Shown here in pieces: positions 6,523-13,865 of a DNA stretch of 27,698 nt (within the stretch, counting starts at the first letter, position 1; each line of letters opens with the position of its first letter). A program made the position numbers and the translations under genes. Source of the DNA: a virus; IMG/VR virus record IMGVR_UViG_3300031660_000039, positions 1 through 27,698 of that record; one strand, given 5' to 3'. Under the pieces are notes generated by a model. That model was not told the origin of the DNA, did not search any database, and saw only the letters and a list, made by a program, of their open reading frames with translations.

Positions 6523-6890
6523 ACTTTTTTCACTTTCTCAAAGCTGCGCATCCCGGCCAGACCCAACATGCCAGTCAGCACCGGCATCATAACCGACATC
6601 TCGGCCTGCGGAATTGCAAGACCAAATCCCGCCGCAATGGGCGAGATTAAAAAGTTCACGGCCAGACCCAGCACGCACACATAGCCACACAGTGGCCGCC
6701 ACGACGCCTGAAACCAGTTTCCTTGGGCCTCGACCTTGTTGACCTCTATCTGCGCGAGTAGGGCGGCCTGCGCGTGCTGGTCCGCCATCGTGCTAAGCTC
6801 GTGGCTTAACTGAGCCGCTTTGTCTTTATCTTGCACAAATTTTCCGACGAGATCAGTCGCCGGTCCGATTAAAGCGCTTAATATGTTCAT
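6519..6890 (-). CDS. Holin, 3TM type (GTA holin family)
   Basis: This 123-aa protein begins MNILSALIGPATDLVGKFV, followed by a charged amphipathic helix (about 20-55) and then WFQASWRPLCGYVCVLGLAV, the hallmark RP-x-x-GY region before the transmembrane segments (about 65-85 and 95-112). This matches PF11351-type holins found in alphaproteobacterial phages and gene-transfer agents. It would permeabilise the inner membrane to release the endolysin. Its stop overlaps the endolysin start, and its start overlaps the stop of the EF-hand protein, so all three are coupled. Confidence 0.88.
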   Translation of the reverse strand: MNILSALIGPATDLVGKFVQDKDKAAQLSHELSTMADQHAQAALLAQIEVNKVEAQGNWFQASWRPLCGYVCVLGLAVNFLISPIAAGFGLAIPQAEMSVMMPVLTGMLGLAGMRSFEKVKKV

Positions 6891-7198
6891 TTTTTCGTCT
6901 CCAGTGAAGCAAATCCAAAGAATGATCCGACAATACCCGCAACCGATACAAAGTACACACCCCCTATGGATGTGAGCGAGGAGGTGGCCTCACTGAGGCC
7001 GGCAAAAGACGTGGCGACGATTGCCGCAGGAAAAGACAAGAGGCCGCTCAAAGCAAACCAAACCATTTTGCGCTGCTGATCTCTCTTCGCGTCATCGTCC
7101 AAAATCCTCCTTCGTCTGTCGTCGTACTCGAGGGCGTCCCACTCGGACTTCTCGATTGTCCCGTTGCCGTTTCCGTCGGCCTTTTCAAATTCTGTCAT
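6887..7198 (-). CDS. EF-hand membrane protein in lysis cassette
   Basis: The 103-aa protein has one EF-hand loop near the N-terminus: DGNGNGTIEKSE (D1, N3, N5, G6, I8, E12 of the loop), which fits calcium coordination. A basic segment (DDRRRRILDDDAKRDQQRK) precedes two hydrophobic stretches (about 46-66 and 78-97). The start has GAGGAG upstream. It overlaps the holin start by ATGA. Topology suggests a membrane protein with a cytosolic calcium-binding head, perhaps a second holin or pinholin, or a holin regulator. Seen: loop and TM segments. Inferred: any lysis role. Short EF-hand plus TM proteins are known to me beside endolysins in some marine phages. Confidence 0.8.
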   Translation of the reverse strand: MTEFEKADGNGNGTIEKSEWDALEYDDRRRRILDDDAKRDQQRKMVWFALSGLLSFPAAIVATSFAGLSEATSSLTSIGGVYFVSVAGIVGSFFGFASLETKK

Positions 7199-7267
7199 CT
7201 TTTAAGCTCCTCGCATACTCGATAGCGTGCTGACGGTGGTGTGTTATTATGACTATATTATCTCCGT

Positions 7268-7284
7268 CCAATACAACATATTGG
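7268..7284. other. Small inverted repeat in lysis operon gap
   Basis: CCAATACAACATATTGG is a perfect 6-bp stem with a 5-base loop in the 92-base gap between the 7291 gene and the EF-hand gene. It is the only sizeable non-coding gap inside the operon. It may be an RNA processing or attenuation site. Nothing else is seen there except the GAGGAG ribosome site of the next gene. Confidence 0.3.
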
Positions 7285-7290
7285 CCTAAC

Positions 7291-7455
7291 CTATTCCGGT
7301 ACAACCTCAAAACATTCCACCATTATTGTCCTTGCCGTCACCAACACCATCGCGTCGTCCCGAGCCATAGCGCACTCTCCAAGAGTAGAGTGCTGAGACA
7401 ACTGGTAATACTTCAAATCGTTGTTGTAAAACTGCATCCAAATTAAAAAAAACAT
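7291..7455 (-). CDS. Tiny membrane-anchored Cys protein in lysis operon
   Basis: A 54-aa ORF begins at the ATG formed by a TAATG overlap with the upstream stop; an in-frame ATG at 7461 is also possible, but AGGGG is better spaced for 7455. The start MFFLIWMQFYNN is a short hydrophobic helix. The remainder has two cysteines (GEC and VEC) about 20 residues apart and ends EVVPE, a layout of the type Fxx..C....A.....C..V that I recall in small periplasmic phage proteins. A role with the lysis proteins, perhaps spanin-like, is inferred from position only. Confidence 0.6.
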   Translation of the reverse strand: MFFLIWMQFYNNDLKYYQLSQHSTLGECAMARDDAMVLVTARTIMVECFEVVPE

Positions 7456-7928
7456 TACCATTTCCCCTGATATTTGCCGAGATAAAACAGCGCAGTGCCG
7501 ACGCCAGCCGCAGCGATCATAAACACAACGGTCCCAATGATAAAGTTTATTGTATTGTCTAGCATTTCCTGTTTTTTGTAGGCTTCAGCCTTCCTGATTT
7601 TGCGCATCTCCCCCTCGATGGCGAGGACTTCCTCCCAAGCACTTGGCCCATAGGTCCATGATATATGGTCTTTTATTTCCTTTCTCATGGCCTGCATTTT
7701 CTTTTTCTGGGCGAAGATTTCGATCGCGTTCGCAGAATTGTCGGACATCATCTTATAAAAAGGAGGGTTCTTGGTTTTATCCTCTGCGTACTGAAAGTCT
7801 GAGAACGCAGAGCCCCACTTTGCGAGCGTGCCGCTCATTTCTTGAATGTCTTTTCCGGCGCTAATACCCTGCTTGAGGATATTAAAAGCGCTTGTGGCGA
7901 GCCCAACGGCCATGATGGGATCTATCAT
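7455..7928 (-). CDS. Conserved phage membrane protein, C-terminal TM
   Basis: This 157-aa protein starts at an ATG overlapping the upstream TGA. Residues 1-45 contain MIDPIMAVGLATSAFNILKQ and GISAGKDIQEMSGTLAKW, a helical region. The middle (about 50-125) is charged and probably coiled coil (AQKKKMQAMRKEIKDHISW, YGPSAWEEVLAIEGEMRKI). Residues about 127-150 are a strong transmembrane segment (NFIIGTVVFMIAAAGVGTAL), followed by a short basic tail. The YGP.AWEE pattern is one I recall from hypothetical proteins of marine podoviruses, often near lysis or packaging genes. Function is not established; a membrane-anchored structural or lysis-timing role is possible. Confidence 0.75.
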   Translation of the reverse strand: MIDPIMAVGLATSAFNILKQGISAGKDIQEMSGTLAKWGSAFSDFQYAEDKTKNPPFYKMMSDNSANAIEIFAQKKKMQAMRKEIKDHISWTYGPSAWEEVLAIEGEMRKIRKAEAYKKQEMLDNTINFIIGTVVFMIAAAGVGTALFYLGKYQGKW

Positions 7929-8098
7929 GCAAAAACAATCCTCGCTGGACAGTTGTAGTTTGGAGACACCCGGTACACTTTATCGTAAAAGCTCCCGTTT
8001 TTGCCACCCTCGCAATCATAATAGCAATATTTCATCAATTGGTTTGTACCGTCAGACCACGCGTGCCCCCACGACAAAAGAACCAGCGCGCAAATCAC
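7925..8098 (-). CDS. Small secreted cysteine protein
   Basis: A 57-aa ORF starts at GTG within a GTGA overlap with the stop of the upstream gene; an in-frame TAG two codons before rules out a longer form. It ends in an ATGA overlap with the next gene. The N-terminus (initiator, then ICALVLLSWGHAWS) is a signal peptide, with cleavage likely after HAWS. The mature 43 residues carry Cys25, Cys29 and Cys50 (YCYYDCEGG; NYNCPARIVFA), allowing a disulfide. Overlaps at both ends and the signal peptide make it a real gene. A periplasmic role in the lysis pathway is inferred. It has no lipobox, so it is not a classical outer spanin. Confidence 0.65.
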   Translation of the reverse strand: MICALVLLSWGHAWSDGTNQLMKYCYYDCEGGKNGSFYDKVYRVSPNYNCPARIVFA

Positions 8099-8328
8099 TT
8101 TCTAATACCGTTTTCTAATATGCGATCGATCTTGGCGTCTAGCCCATCAAGGCGGTTCATTACGCGGTCCATTTGCGCGAGGCTGTCCGACTTGGTGATG
8201 TATTCTTCGCGTGTCTTGTTGATTAATATCTGCAATCGAGTTATCTCACCGGTCCAAGATTTTACCCAGAAGCCGATCGCGGTGACAATAATAGACAGCA
8301 GGGCGCTCCACATAACATCCGGTTCCAT
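8095..8328 (-). CDS. TM plus coiled-coil protein, first gene of lysis operon
   Basis: I chose the ATG at 8328, preceded by AGAGGAATGATA, giving 77 residues. Residues 6-24 form one transmembrane helix (MWSALLSIIVTAIGFWVKSW). The rest is a charged helical segment (ITRLQILINKTREEYITK, then DRVMNRLDGLDAKIDRILE) with heptad spacing. This N-terminal anchor with a coiled coil is the layout of inner-membrane spanins and XhlA-like proteins, although it is shorter than most spanins. Its stop overlaps the GTG of the next gene. It leads the operon, transcribed away from the early region. Confidence 0.75.
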   Translation of the reverse strand: MEPDVMWSALLSIIVTAIGFWVKSWTGEITRLQILINKTREEYITKSDSLAQMDRVMNRLDGLDAKIDRILENGIRK

Positions 8329-8446
8329 TATCATTCCTCTATTAATGTCGCATTTTACCACACCATAAACAAAATTAAAACATTTGTGCAGGGGCTTGTG
8401 CCTACCCACACACGCTGTTAACACTGCGTTAGAACAGGAGGGCATC
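8329..8446. promoter_or_regulatory. Divergent intergenic control region (lysis / early)
   Basis: This 118-base gap separates the leftward lysis operon from the rightward early genes, so promoters for both must lie here or just inside the genes. It contains AT-rich sequence and TTAA-N7-TTAG (8418-8432), one base off the CtrA consensus. The right edge has AGGAGGGCATC, a strong ribosome site. The RHH protein encoded just downstream is a natural candidate regulator of this gap. I could not assign a convincing -35/-10 pair. Confidence 0.45.
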
Positions 8447-8614
8447 ATGTCACGAGAATTGAAGCAAATCGGGCCACGGATACGCGAAGACGTCGCCGTG
8501 ACGCTAAAAGAACACAGCCGAAACACGCGTATGAGCGTGTCATTGCTGGTCGAGATGGCCGTCATCGCAATGCTGGAAGAGGCGGGGCATGACATTGATC
8601 ACGATTGGAATTGA
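8447..8614 (+). CDS. Ribbon-helix-helix (Arc-like) regulator
   Basis: I start at the ATG after AGGAGGGCATC, giving 55 residues. The sequence RIREDVAVTLKEHSRNTRMS followed by VSLLVEMAVIAMLEE has the strand, helix, turn, helix pattern of Arc/MetJ-type repressors, which bind DNA as dimers through the N-terminal strand. It is the first gene of the early operon and faces the divergent control region, so autoregulation or control of the lysis promoter is likely but inferred. Its end overlaps the RuvC-like start by 26 bases. Length is typical for phage Arc-like proteins. Confidence 0.75.
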   Translation: MSRELKQIGPRIREDVAVTLKEHSRNTRMSVSLLVEMAVIAMLEEAGHDIDHDWN

Positions 8615-9053
8615 TCCCGGCTACCGCACCGGCGGCGTGGCGCTAATCGGCGAAGACTGGGCGGAGGTCCACGACATGCCAATTTATTCGGAGGGCGGCG
8701 TGGACGTGGCGGCGCTGATGGACATCATCAACAGCGCCGGTCCAGTTGGCCACATATTTATCGAGAAACAGCAGGCCATGCCGAAGCAGGGCGTCGTCTC
8801 AGTATTCAAGTTGGGCTTCGGCTACGCGCAGGCGTTGACCACCGTCGCGCTGTCTGGGCACCCGTACACCGAGGTGCGCCCCGCGCTGTGGAAGAAGTCA
8901 ATGAACTTGCCGAAGGACAAGGACAGCGCTAGGCGATTGGCGCAGCAATGGTTCCCGCAACTAAGTGAAAAGATGCGGAGAAAGAAGGACGAACACCGTG
9001 CGGAGGCGCTATTGATCGCCGCCTACGGAAGCTACGGGAAGGGTAAGATATGA
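8589..9053 (+). CDS. RuvC-like Holliday junction resolvase
   Basis: This 154-aa protein has the RNase H-fold resolvase motifs in order: TIGIDPGYRTGG with catalytic Asp9, FIEKQQAMP with Glu59, and KKDEHRAEALLIA with Asp134, Glu135 and His136. It would cut branched DNA made during phage recombination and before packaging. The start lies inside the RHH gene, preceded by GAGGCGGGG. The stop overlaps the next start (ATGA). Length and spacing fit the compact phage RuvC group. Confidence 0.9.
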   Translation: MTLITIGIDPGYRTGGVALIGEDWAEVHDMPIYSEGGVDVAALMDIINSAGPVGHIFIEKQQAMPKQGVVSVFKLGFGYAQALTTVALSGHPYTEVRPALWKKSMNLPKDKDSARRLAQQWFPQLSEKMRRKKDEHRAEALLIAAYGSYGKGKI

Positions 9054-9340
9054 GTGACATTCCACAAGCGCGACAAATACTTCAGTCGGCGATTACAATG
9101 GGCGACATCCGCGACATGCGCGTGGGCATCGAAACTGCGCTAAAATACATGACGCGCGAGCCGTTTACTCGCAAGTCGCCAGTAAGGTCTGAGCGTATTA
9201 CCAAGGAGATGGTAAATAGCGTTTTCCGGTGCGCACAGCAACACCCAAGCATGCCTATGCAGCAGATTGCAGAGCAATTTGGCGTAAACGTGGGGCGCGT
9301 GTCTGAAATTTTGCAGGGGGCACATAATGATAAACTTTGA
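9050..9340 (+). CDS. Helix-turn-helix protein
   Basis: The 96-aa protein is coupled to RuvC by ATGA. Residues about 1-45 are helical without a clear motif. Residues 49-90 form a helix-turn-helix: ITKEMVNSVFRCAQQHP, then MQQIAEQFGVNVGRVSEILQG, as in small phage DNA-binding proteins that recognise repeats. It lies between resolvase and exonuclease genes, so it may be a replication or transcription accessory factor. Its end overlaps the exonuclease start by 14 bases. Confidence 0.65.
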   Translation: MSDIPQARQILQSAITMGDIRDMRVGIETALKYMTREPFTRKSPVRSERITKEMVNSVFRCAQQHPSMPMQQIAEQFGVNVGRVSEILQGAHNDKL

Positions 9341-10121
9341 CATGACTAACGAGGAATACCACGCGCACACCGACGTGCTGTCAGCGTCGGGCACTAAGAC
9401 AATCGCGTTCGATGACTTGGCCACATTCAAGTACGCCGAGCGCAAGGAGAGCGCCACGTTCGACGTGGGCACGGCCACACACACCCTCGTGCTACAGCCG
9501 GAGCTGGCCGACACGATATGGATGGGCGCGGCGGATCGGCGCGGATTGGCGTGGAAGAAGACCAAGCTCGAGGCGGAGGAGGCGGGCGCACTACTGCTCA
9601 CCGAGGGCGACTACCTACTGGCACACGACATGGCGGAGGCCGTGCGCGCAAACCGGGCGGCGGCCGAGCTGCTCAGCGGTGACTTGGTGTGTGAGGCGTC
9701 AGTGTTTGCCAAGCACGAGCGCACCGGCATCGAGATCCGCTGCCGGCCAGACGGATGGCGCCGGGACATTGGCGCGTTGATAGACCTCAAGACAACTATC
9801 ACCAGTGACCCCGCCGGGTTCTCCAAGCAGTGCGCCAATTTTGGCTACCACGTTCAAGATCAACATTATCGTATGACAATGGAGGCAGCCGGTTTCGAGA
9901 TCGACCGCTTCGTATTTATTGCGGTGCAAAAGTCAAAGCCCCACCGCGTTGGGGTCTACGAATTGGATCACGACAGCCTCGTCGAGGGACGAGCTGCGTG
10001 CCAATACGCCTTCGAGAAATTCGCGAAGGCACAATCAACGGGTGAGTGGGGCTACAATTTTGGTGACTTGCAAACGATCCAGATCCCGCGCTATTCATTT
10101 ACATTCAGCCAAATCGGCTAG
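9327..10121 (+). CDS. RecE-like PD-(D/E)XK exonuclease
   Basis: The 264-aa protein resembles the PDDEXK exodeoxyribonuclease VIII domain found in phages. Motifs in order: LSASGTKTIAFDDLATFKY, GTATHTLVLQPE, Glu123 (CEASVF), RPDGWRRDI with Asp142, IDLKTT with Asp153 and Lys155, and FGYHVQDQHYRM with the QDxxY motif. These are the acidic and Lys residues of a two-metal nuclease. It would resect double-stranded ends to make 3' single strands for annealing. The start has AGGGGG upstream. It sits directly before the SSB-like gene, as recombination genes often do. Confidence 0.88.
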   Translation: MINFDMTNEEYHAHTDVLSASGTKTIAFDDLATFKYAERKESATFDVGTATHTLVLQPELADTIWMGAADRRGLAWKKTKLEAEEAGALLLTEGDYLLAHDMAEAVRANRAAAELLSGDLVCEASVFAKHERTGIEIRCRPDGWRRDIGALIDLKTTITSDPAGFSKQCANFGYHVQDQHYRMTMEAAGFEIDRFVFIAVQKSKPHRVGVYELDHDSLVEGRAACQYAFEKFAKAQSTGEWGYNFGDLQTIQIPRYSFTFSQIG

Positions 10122-10144
10122 GCAATCAACGTCAGGAGACACAC

Positions 10145-10714
10145 ATGCCAATATCATTCGGAAGCTCAGAGGGTTCTGGAAACTCATTGTTTATTCGTGC
10201 AAACCTACCACAGAACCGGTGGTGGGTGAAGACTGAAGCGGGAGACGAGACCATCGATATGTCTCGTGGCTTCGCAATGGACATTAAAAACGTCACATTC
10301 GGCTGGCTACATATCGACATCGGCTTGCGGGACTGGCAGCCGTGGCCGTCGCCATCCGAGCAGATTGCGCGCCCAAGTGAAAACCACAAGCAGGGCTTCG
10401 AGGTAAACTGCTGGCTCAGCGACGGCCGCGACGCGTCATTCAGTGGCAACTCGTACGGCTTGGGCCAGTTTATCGCCAAGCTGTACAACACGGCGGAGGA
10501 GGCGCCGGAGTTTGGTGACAAGCTGCCGGTGGTGCAAGTGACCACCACGACGCCGGTCGTGATCGGAAAGGGGACCAGCTACGATGTGGGTTTCAACATC
10601 CGCACTTGGATCGACAAGCCGGAGAACGGCGCCGAGCACCCCGCAGCGGCAGCGGCACCCGTAATGTCTCCAACACCAGCGGCACCAGCAGCGGACACAG
10701 AGTTCGGCTTCTAA
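10145..10714 (+). CDS. Putative single-stranded DNA-binding protein
   Basis: The 189-aa protein starts after CAGGAGACACAC. Residues about 1-150 are strand-rich with many aromatics (WLHIDIGLRDWQPW, VNCWLSDGRDASF, VGFNIRTWI), consistent with an OB-like fold binding single strands. A Pro/Ala linker (PAAAAAPVMSPTPAAPAAD) leads to TEFGF, an acidic-aromatic tip comparable to the SSB C-terminal tip. Position between exonuclease and primase-helicase supports the call. Family assignment to a named DUF is not possible by eye. An annealing protein is the alternative. Confidence 0.65.
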   Translation: MPISFGSSEGSGNSLFIRANLPQNRWWVKTEAGDETIDMSRGFAMDIKNVTFGWLHIDIGLRDWQPWPSPSEQIARPSENHKQGFEVNCWLSDGRDASFSGNSYGLGQFIAKLYNTAEEAPEFGDKLPVVQVTTTTPVVIGKGTSYDVGFNIRTWIDKPENGAEHPAAAAAPVMSPTPAAPAADTEFGF

Positions 10715-10728
10715 ACACAAAACAAGAT

Positions 10729-10750
10729 GCCGCCCGCTACGGTGGGCGGC
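10729..10750 (+). other. GC-rich hairpin before primase gene
   Basis: GCCGCCC (10729-10735) pairs with GGGCGGC (10744-10750) around an 8-base loop. It lies in the 60-base gap upstream of the primase ribosome site. Without a T-run it is more likely an attenuator or mRNA stabiliser than a terminator. Confidence 0.5.
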
Positions 10751-10774
10751 GCAACTAACAAAGGGGTGGGACCA

Positions 10775-12973
10775 ATGAGTGAGAGATATTTTGACAAGGT
10801 AGCGGAGAGCGCCGTGACCGACGTGGCCACGGCAATCAAGGGAAGCCGCAACGAGATTTTAAACAAGGCCGCGTTCAGCTTGGGGCGTCACGCCCACATG
10901 GCGCCGGCCAACTTAGACAGCGCAATTGCGCAGCTACACTCGGCAGCCAAGACGCTGGGCCTACAAGACCACGAGATCAAGGCGACGATCGGCTCCGGCT
11001 TTAAGCGCGGCGGCGACAGCCCGAAGGAGCTCGATAACGCCGACGCGATGCCCTACACGCCGTCCGAGTTTGAGCGACTAATGGGTCGACTGGCCGCCAA
11101 GGAAATGCTGGTCAGAGACGACGAAAGCCGCAACGACAAGATGAAGAAGGCCCGAGACATCTGGGACCGTGGGGTCACAATCAGCCGCGACACCATAGAC
11201 GCGGTGCGTCCCGCGCTACTCTACCTGAACAGTCGGGGCCTGAGAGCCAATACAGCGTCACACTCGGCGCGGTTTAGCCCGAATATATATGACGGGCCCG
11301 CAATTATGTTTCCGGCGCTCGATCCAGACGGGAACGTCTGCGGCGTGCAGTCGGTGCTGCTGACCCCGGAGGGCAAGAAGCGAGAGCACAACGGCATTAC
11401 AAAATACAGTAGGGGCGTCATTTCTGGAAATGTAATGCGGATTGGCAATGAGCATGAGGGCGGCGTCATCATCATTACCGAGGGCCCAGAGGACGCGCTC
11501 AGCGTCTACCAGGCCGTCGGAGACGAGGCGACAATCGTGTGCACGTTTGGCAAGGCCGGCATGTCCACATATCCCGTGCCGCGTGCGTCCGACGTGACGA
11601 TCTGCGCCGACCCAGATTTAGACGTGGAGGCGGTGGCCGAGGTGCTGAGAGGTGACGGCAGCACGGACGTGCACGTCGTGCGATTTGACTTGCAGGGCGT
11701 CGAGGGCGTCAAGGATGCCAACGACTTCCTGCGTGAGACGTCCGCCGAAAAATTGCGTGAAGTTCTGGCGTCGGCTCGGCCAGTCGCGGTCGTGCAGGCG
11801 GAGATTGCCAGCCTCGAGCGCAGCTACCCGACGCCATACGATCCAATCGACCCGGCAAGCATACCGGCGCGGCGATGGATCTATGGCCAGCACTACATCC
11901 GCTCCAACGTGTCAGTGTTGGCGTCAGCCGGCGGCGTGGGCAAGACGTCCATGCAAATCGTCGAGGCGCTGGCAATTTGCACCGGCCGGCCGCTGCTCGG
12001 TGAGATCGTGCACGAGACGTGCAACGTGTGGATCGTCAACCTAGAAGACCCGCTTGAGGAGCTACAGAGGCGTGTGGCGGCGGCCATGATGCACTACAAG
12101 GTCACGGCCGACGAAATCCGTGGCAAGTTATTCTTGGATGCGGGCCGCGACATAAACATAATATTCGCCAGACAGGACCGCGACGGCATCACCGTCGACG
12201 ACGCGCTGGTCGACTACCTGACGGCCAAGATCATCGAGAACCGCATAGGTCTGGTCTCGATTGACCCGTGGGTCGCGGCTACTGGCATCAACGAGAACGA
12301 CAACGTCGCAATGAACGCTGCAGTCGGGGCCGTGCGCGCCGTGTGTGACGTCACAGACTGTGCGGCGTCACTCGTGCACCACATCCGCAAGGGCAACGGC
12401 CAGGACGCCGACGTCGACAGCATACGTGGGGCCGGGAGCCTGCTCTCGGCAGCCCGGGCGGCGCGCGTCATCAATCGTGTATCACAGGATGATGCACTCA
12501 AGCTCGGCGTGTCCGAGACCGAGGCGTTAGGCATATTCCGGGTAGACGACGGCAAGTCGAATATGGCTCCACCGGCAGCGAAGGCGGTTTTCCGCCGAAT
12601 GGTCGGCGTGCAGCTTCCCAACGGGGAGTATGTTGGCGTGGCCACGGAGTACACGATGCCCGACTTGTTTGACGGGATCAGCGCCAAGGACGCCATGAAG
12701 GTGCAGCGTGAAGTCGGGCAGTCAGCCGAGCGTGGCGAGTTCCTGCGCCAAAATCCGCAGGCCAAGCAGTGGGTGGGCAACGTGGTCGCCAAAGTGCTAG
12801 ACTTAGACGTGGACAAGAAGCACGAGAAATCCAAGGTAAACGCCGTCGTGAAGAAGTGGATCCAAACCGACGTCCTGCGCATCGAGCGCGAGAAGGATCC
12901 GCGTCAGGGTCGCGACATACAGGTCGTGGTCGTCGGCGAGTGGATCACCGGCGACGAGGTGGGCGCAAGATGA
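10775..12973 (+). CDS. Toprim primase-helicase
   Basis: I start at MSERYFDKVAE with GGGGTGGG upstream; an in-frame ATG at 10727 lies in a hairpin. The 732-aa protein has a helical N-terminus, a Toprim domain (IITEGPEDALSVYQ at about 233-246, ADPDLD at about 278-283) and a RecA/RepA-type ATPase. Walker A is ASAGGVGKTS (383-392), then VWIVNLEDPLEEL, Walker B-like GLVSIDPW (Asp497) and HHIRKGNG with RGAGSLLSAARAARV. The C-terminus is a basic helical region. This layout fits phage proteins that prime and unwind DNA. No N-terminal zinc finger was seen, unlike T7 gp4. It overlaps the next start by ATGA. Confidence 0.88.
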   Translation: MSERYFDKVAESAVTDVATAIKGSRNEILNKAAFSLGRHAHMAPANLDSAIAQLHSAAKTLGLQDHEIKATIGSGFKRGGDSPKELDNADAMPYTPSEFERLMGRLAAKEMLVRDDESRNDKMKKARDIWDRGVTISRDTIDAVRPALLYLNSRGLRANTASHSARFSPNIYDGPAIMFPALDPDGNVCGVQSVLLTPEGKKREHNGITKYSRGVISGNVMRIGNEHEGGVIIITEGPEDALSVYQAVGDEATIVCTFGKAGMSTYPVPRASDVTICADPDLDVEAVAEVLRGDGSTDVHVVRFDLQGVEGVKDANDFLRETSAEKLREVLASARPVAVVQAEIASLERSYPTPYDPIDPASIPARRWIYGQHYIRSNVSVLASAGGVGKTSMQIVEALAICTGRPLLGEIVHETCNVWIVNLEDPLEELQRRVAAAMMHYKVTADEIRGKLFLDAGRDINIIFARQDRDGITVDDALVDYLTAKIIENRIGLVSIDPWVAATGINENDNVAMNAAVGAVRAVCDVTDCAASLVHHIRKGNGQDADVDSIRGAGSLLSAARAARVINRVSQDDALKLGVSETEALGIFRVDDGKSNMAPPAAKAVFRRMVGVQLPNGEYVGVATEYTMPDLFDGISAKDAMKVQREVGQSAERGEFLRQNPQAKQWVGNVVAKVLDLDVDKKHEKSKVNAVVKKWIQTDVLRIEREKDPRQGRDIQVVVVGEWITGDEVGAR

Positions 12974-13617
12974 TAAAGAAATGCGAATATAAGACGTGCT
13001 GCAATTTCTTTACGCTCGGTCGGAAGACTAAATTTTGCAGTGCTCGTTGCAGCCTAAACGACGGGAAAGCTGCGTGGAAGCAGCGTAACCCCAAAAAAGT
13101 TAAAAAGTCAGAGCGCGCGCGCTTGAATAAGAAGTACAAAGACAGCGTAGAATTTAGAGAGAAATGCATCGAGAGGTCGAGTATAACGTATTACAACTTG
13201 ACACAGGAACAACGCCGGCAGCGCAGCCAAAATTGCCGTGACAGAGGCGGCGTGGCTTACGCGGAATATATGCGCGAATACGCTCGAGAGCGAGCAGAGA
13301 AAAACCCACATTTCCGCGCAGCCGGAGCCTTGAGGTCCAGAGTTCGCGGCGCGATTAAGTCAAGCGGCGGGAGTAAGGCACACAAGACCATTCGGCTCGT
13401 GGGGTGCACTATAGAGAGCCTGTGCCAGCACTTAGAGGCGCAGTTCGCCGAGGGCATGTCGTGGGACAACCACGGAGACTGGCACATAGACCACATAATT
13501 CCGTGCGCGGCGTTCGACCTGACAGACGAGAGCCAGCAATTCAAGTGTTTCAATTACACGAATTTGCAGCCACTGTGGGCCAGTGACAATATGTCAAAGG
13601 GGGCGCGCATATTATGA
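12970..13617 (+). CDS. HNH endonuclease with N-terminal zinc finger
   Basis: I use the ATG overlapping the primase stop (215 aa); a frame open further upstream is a shadow of the primase. Residues 1-30 form a zinc knuckle (Cys5, Cys10/11, Cys23, Cys27; MIKKCEYKTCCNFF, KFCSARC). The middle is basic and helical (KKVKKSERARLNKKYKD). The HNH core is WHIDHIIPCAAFD (His172, Asp174, His175), FNYTNLQPLW and ASDNMSKG. Such free-standing HNH genes behave as homing endonucleases. The coupled overlap on both sides suggests stable integration into the operon rather than a recent insertion. Confidence 0.88.
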   Translation: MIKKCEYKTCCNFFTLGRKTKFCSARCSLNDGKAAWKQRNPKKVKKSERARLNKKYKDSVEFREKCIERSSITYYNLTQEQRRQRSQNCRDRGGVAYAEYMREYARERAEKNPHFRAAGALRSRVRGAIKSSGGSKAHKTIRLVGCTIESLCQHLEAQFAEGMSWDNHGDWHIDHIIPCAAFDLTDESQQFKCFNYTNLQPLWASDNMSKGARIL

Positions 13618-13865
13618 GGGACCACGAGATCGGCGAGTGGACGGAGGACGAGCATCCAGAACAAGTCGTGATGACTGTCCTGTGGTCTGACGACTTCGAC
13701 GCGTGCATGATCGAGTTCGAGCCGGACTTTCTGCATCCGCACACCGTGGAGGAGCGCAAGAGGCGGGCTCACATCCTCGTCAATGCGATGTGGACTATTG
13801 AGCACGCGCTGCTGAAAATGGATGACCAGATACTGAGGAGTGGCGATGATGACGTGTTACATTAA
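13614..13865 (+). CDS. Small acidic hypothetical protein
   Basis: This 83-aa ORF overlaps the HNH stop by ATGA. It is acidic (EIGEWTEDEHPEQV, DDFDACMIEFEPDF) with a helical middle (VEERKRRAHILVNAMWTIEH) and an Asp-rich end. No family is recognised. It is the last gene before the repeat-rich non-coding block, so it ends the early operon. Confidence 0.6.
   Translation: MRDHEIGEWTEDEHPEQVVMTVLWSDDFDACMIEFEPDFLHPHTVEERKRRAHILVNAMWTIEHALLKMDDQILRSGDDDVLH

Noticed and set aside
7249-7446. 65-codon plus-strand ORF in the lysis region
   Set aside because: Lies opposite the coupled 7291-7455 minus gene; low-quality composition, no ribosome site, and no plus-strand neighbours.
12769-12969. Upstream extension of the HNH reading frame
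   Set aside because: Overlaps the primase C-terminus and is Arg-rich shadow sequence; the ATGA-coupled start at 12970 gives a zinc finger at the N-terminus.
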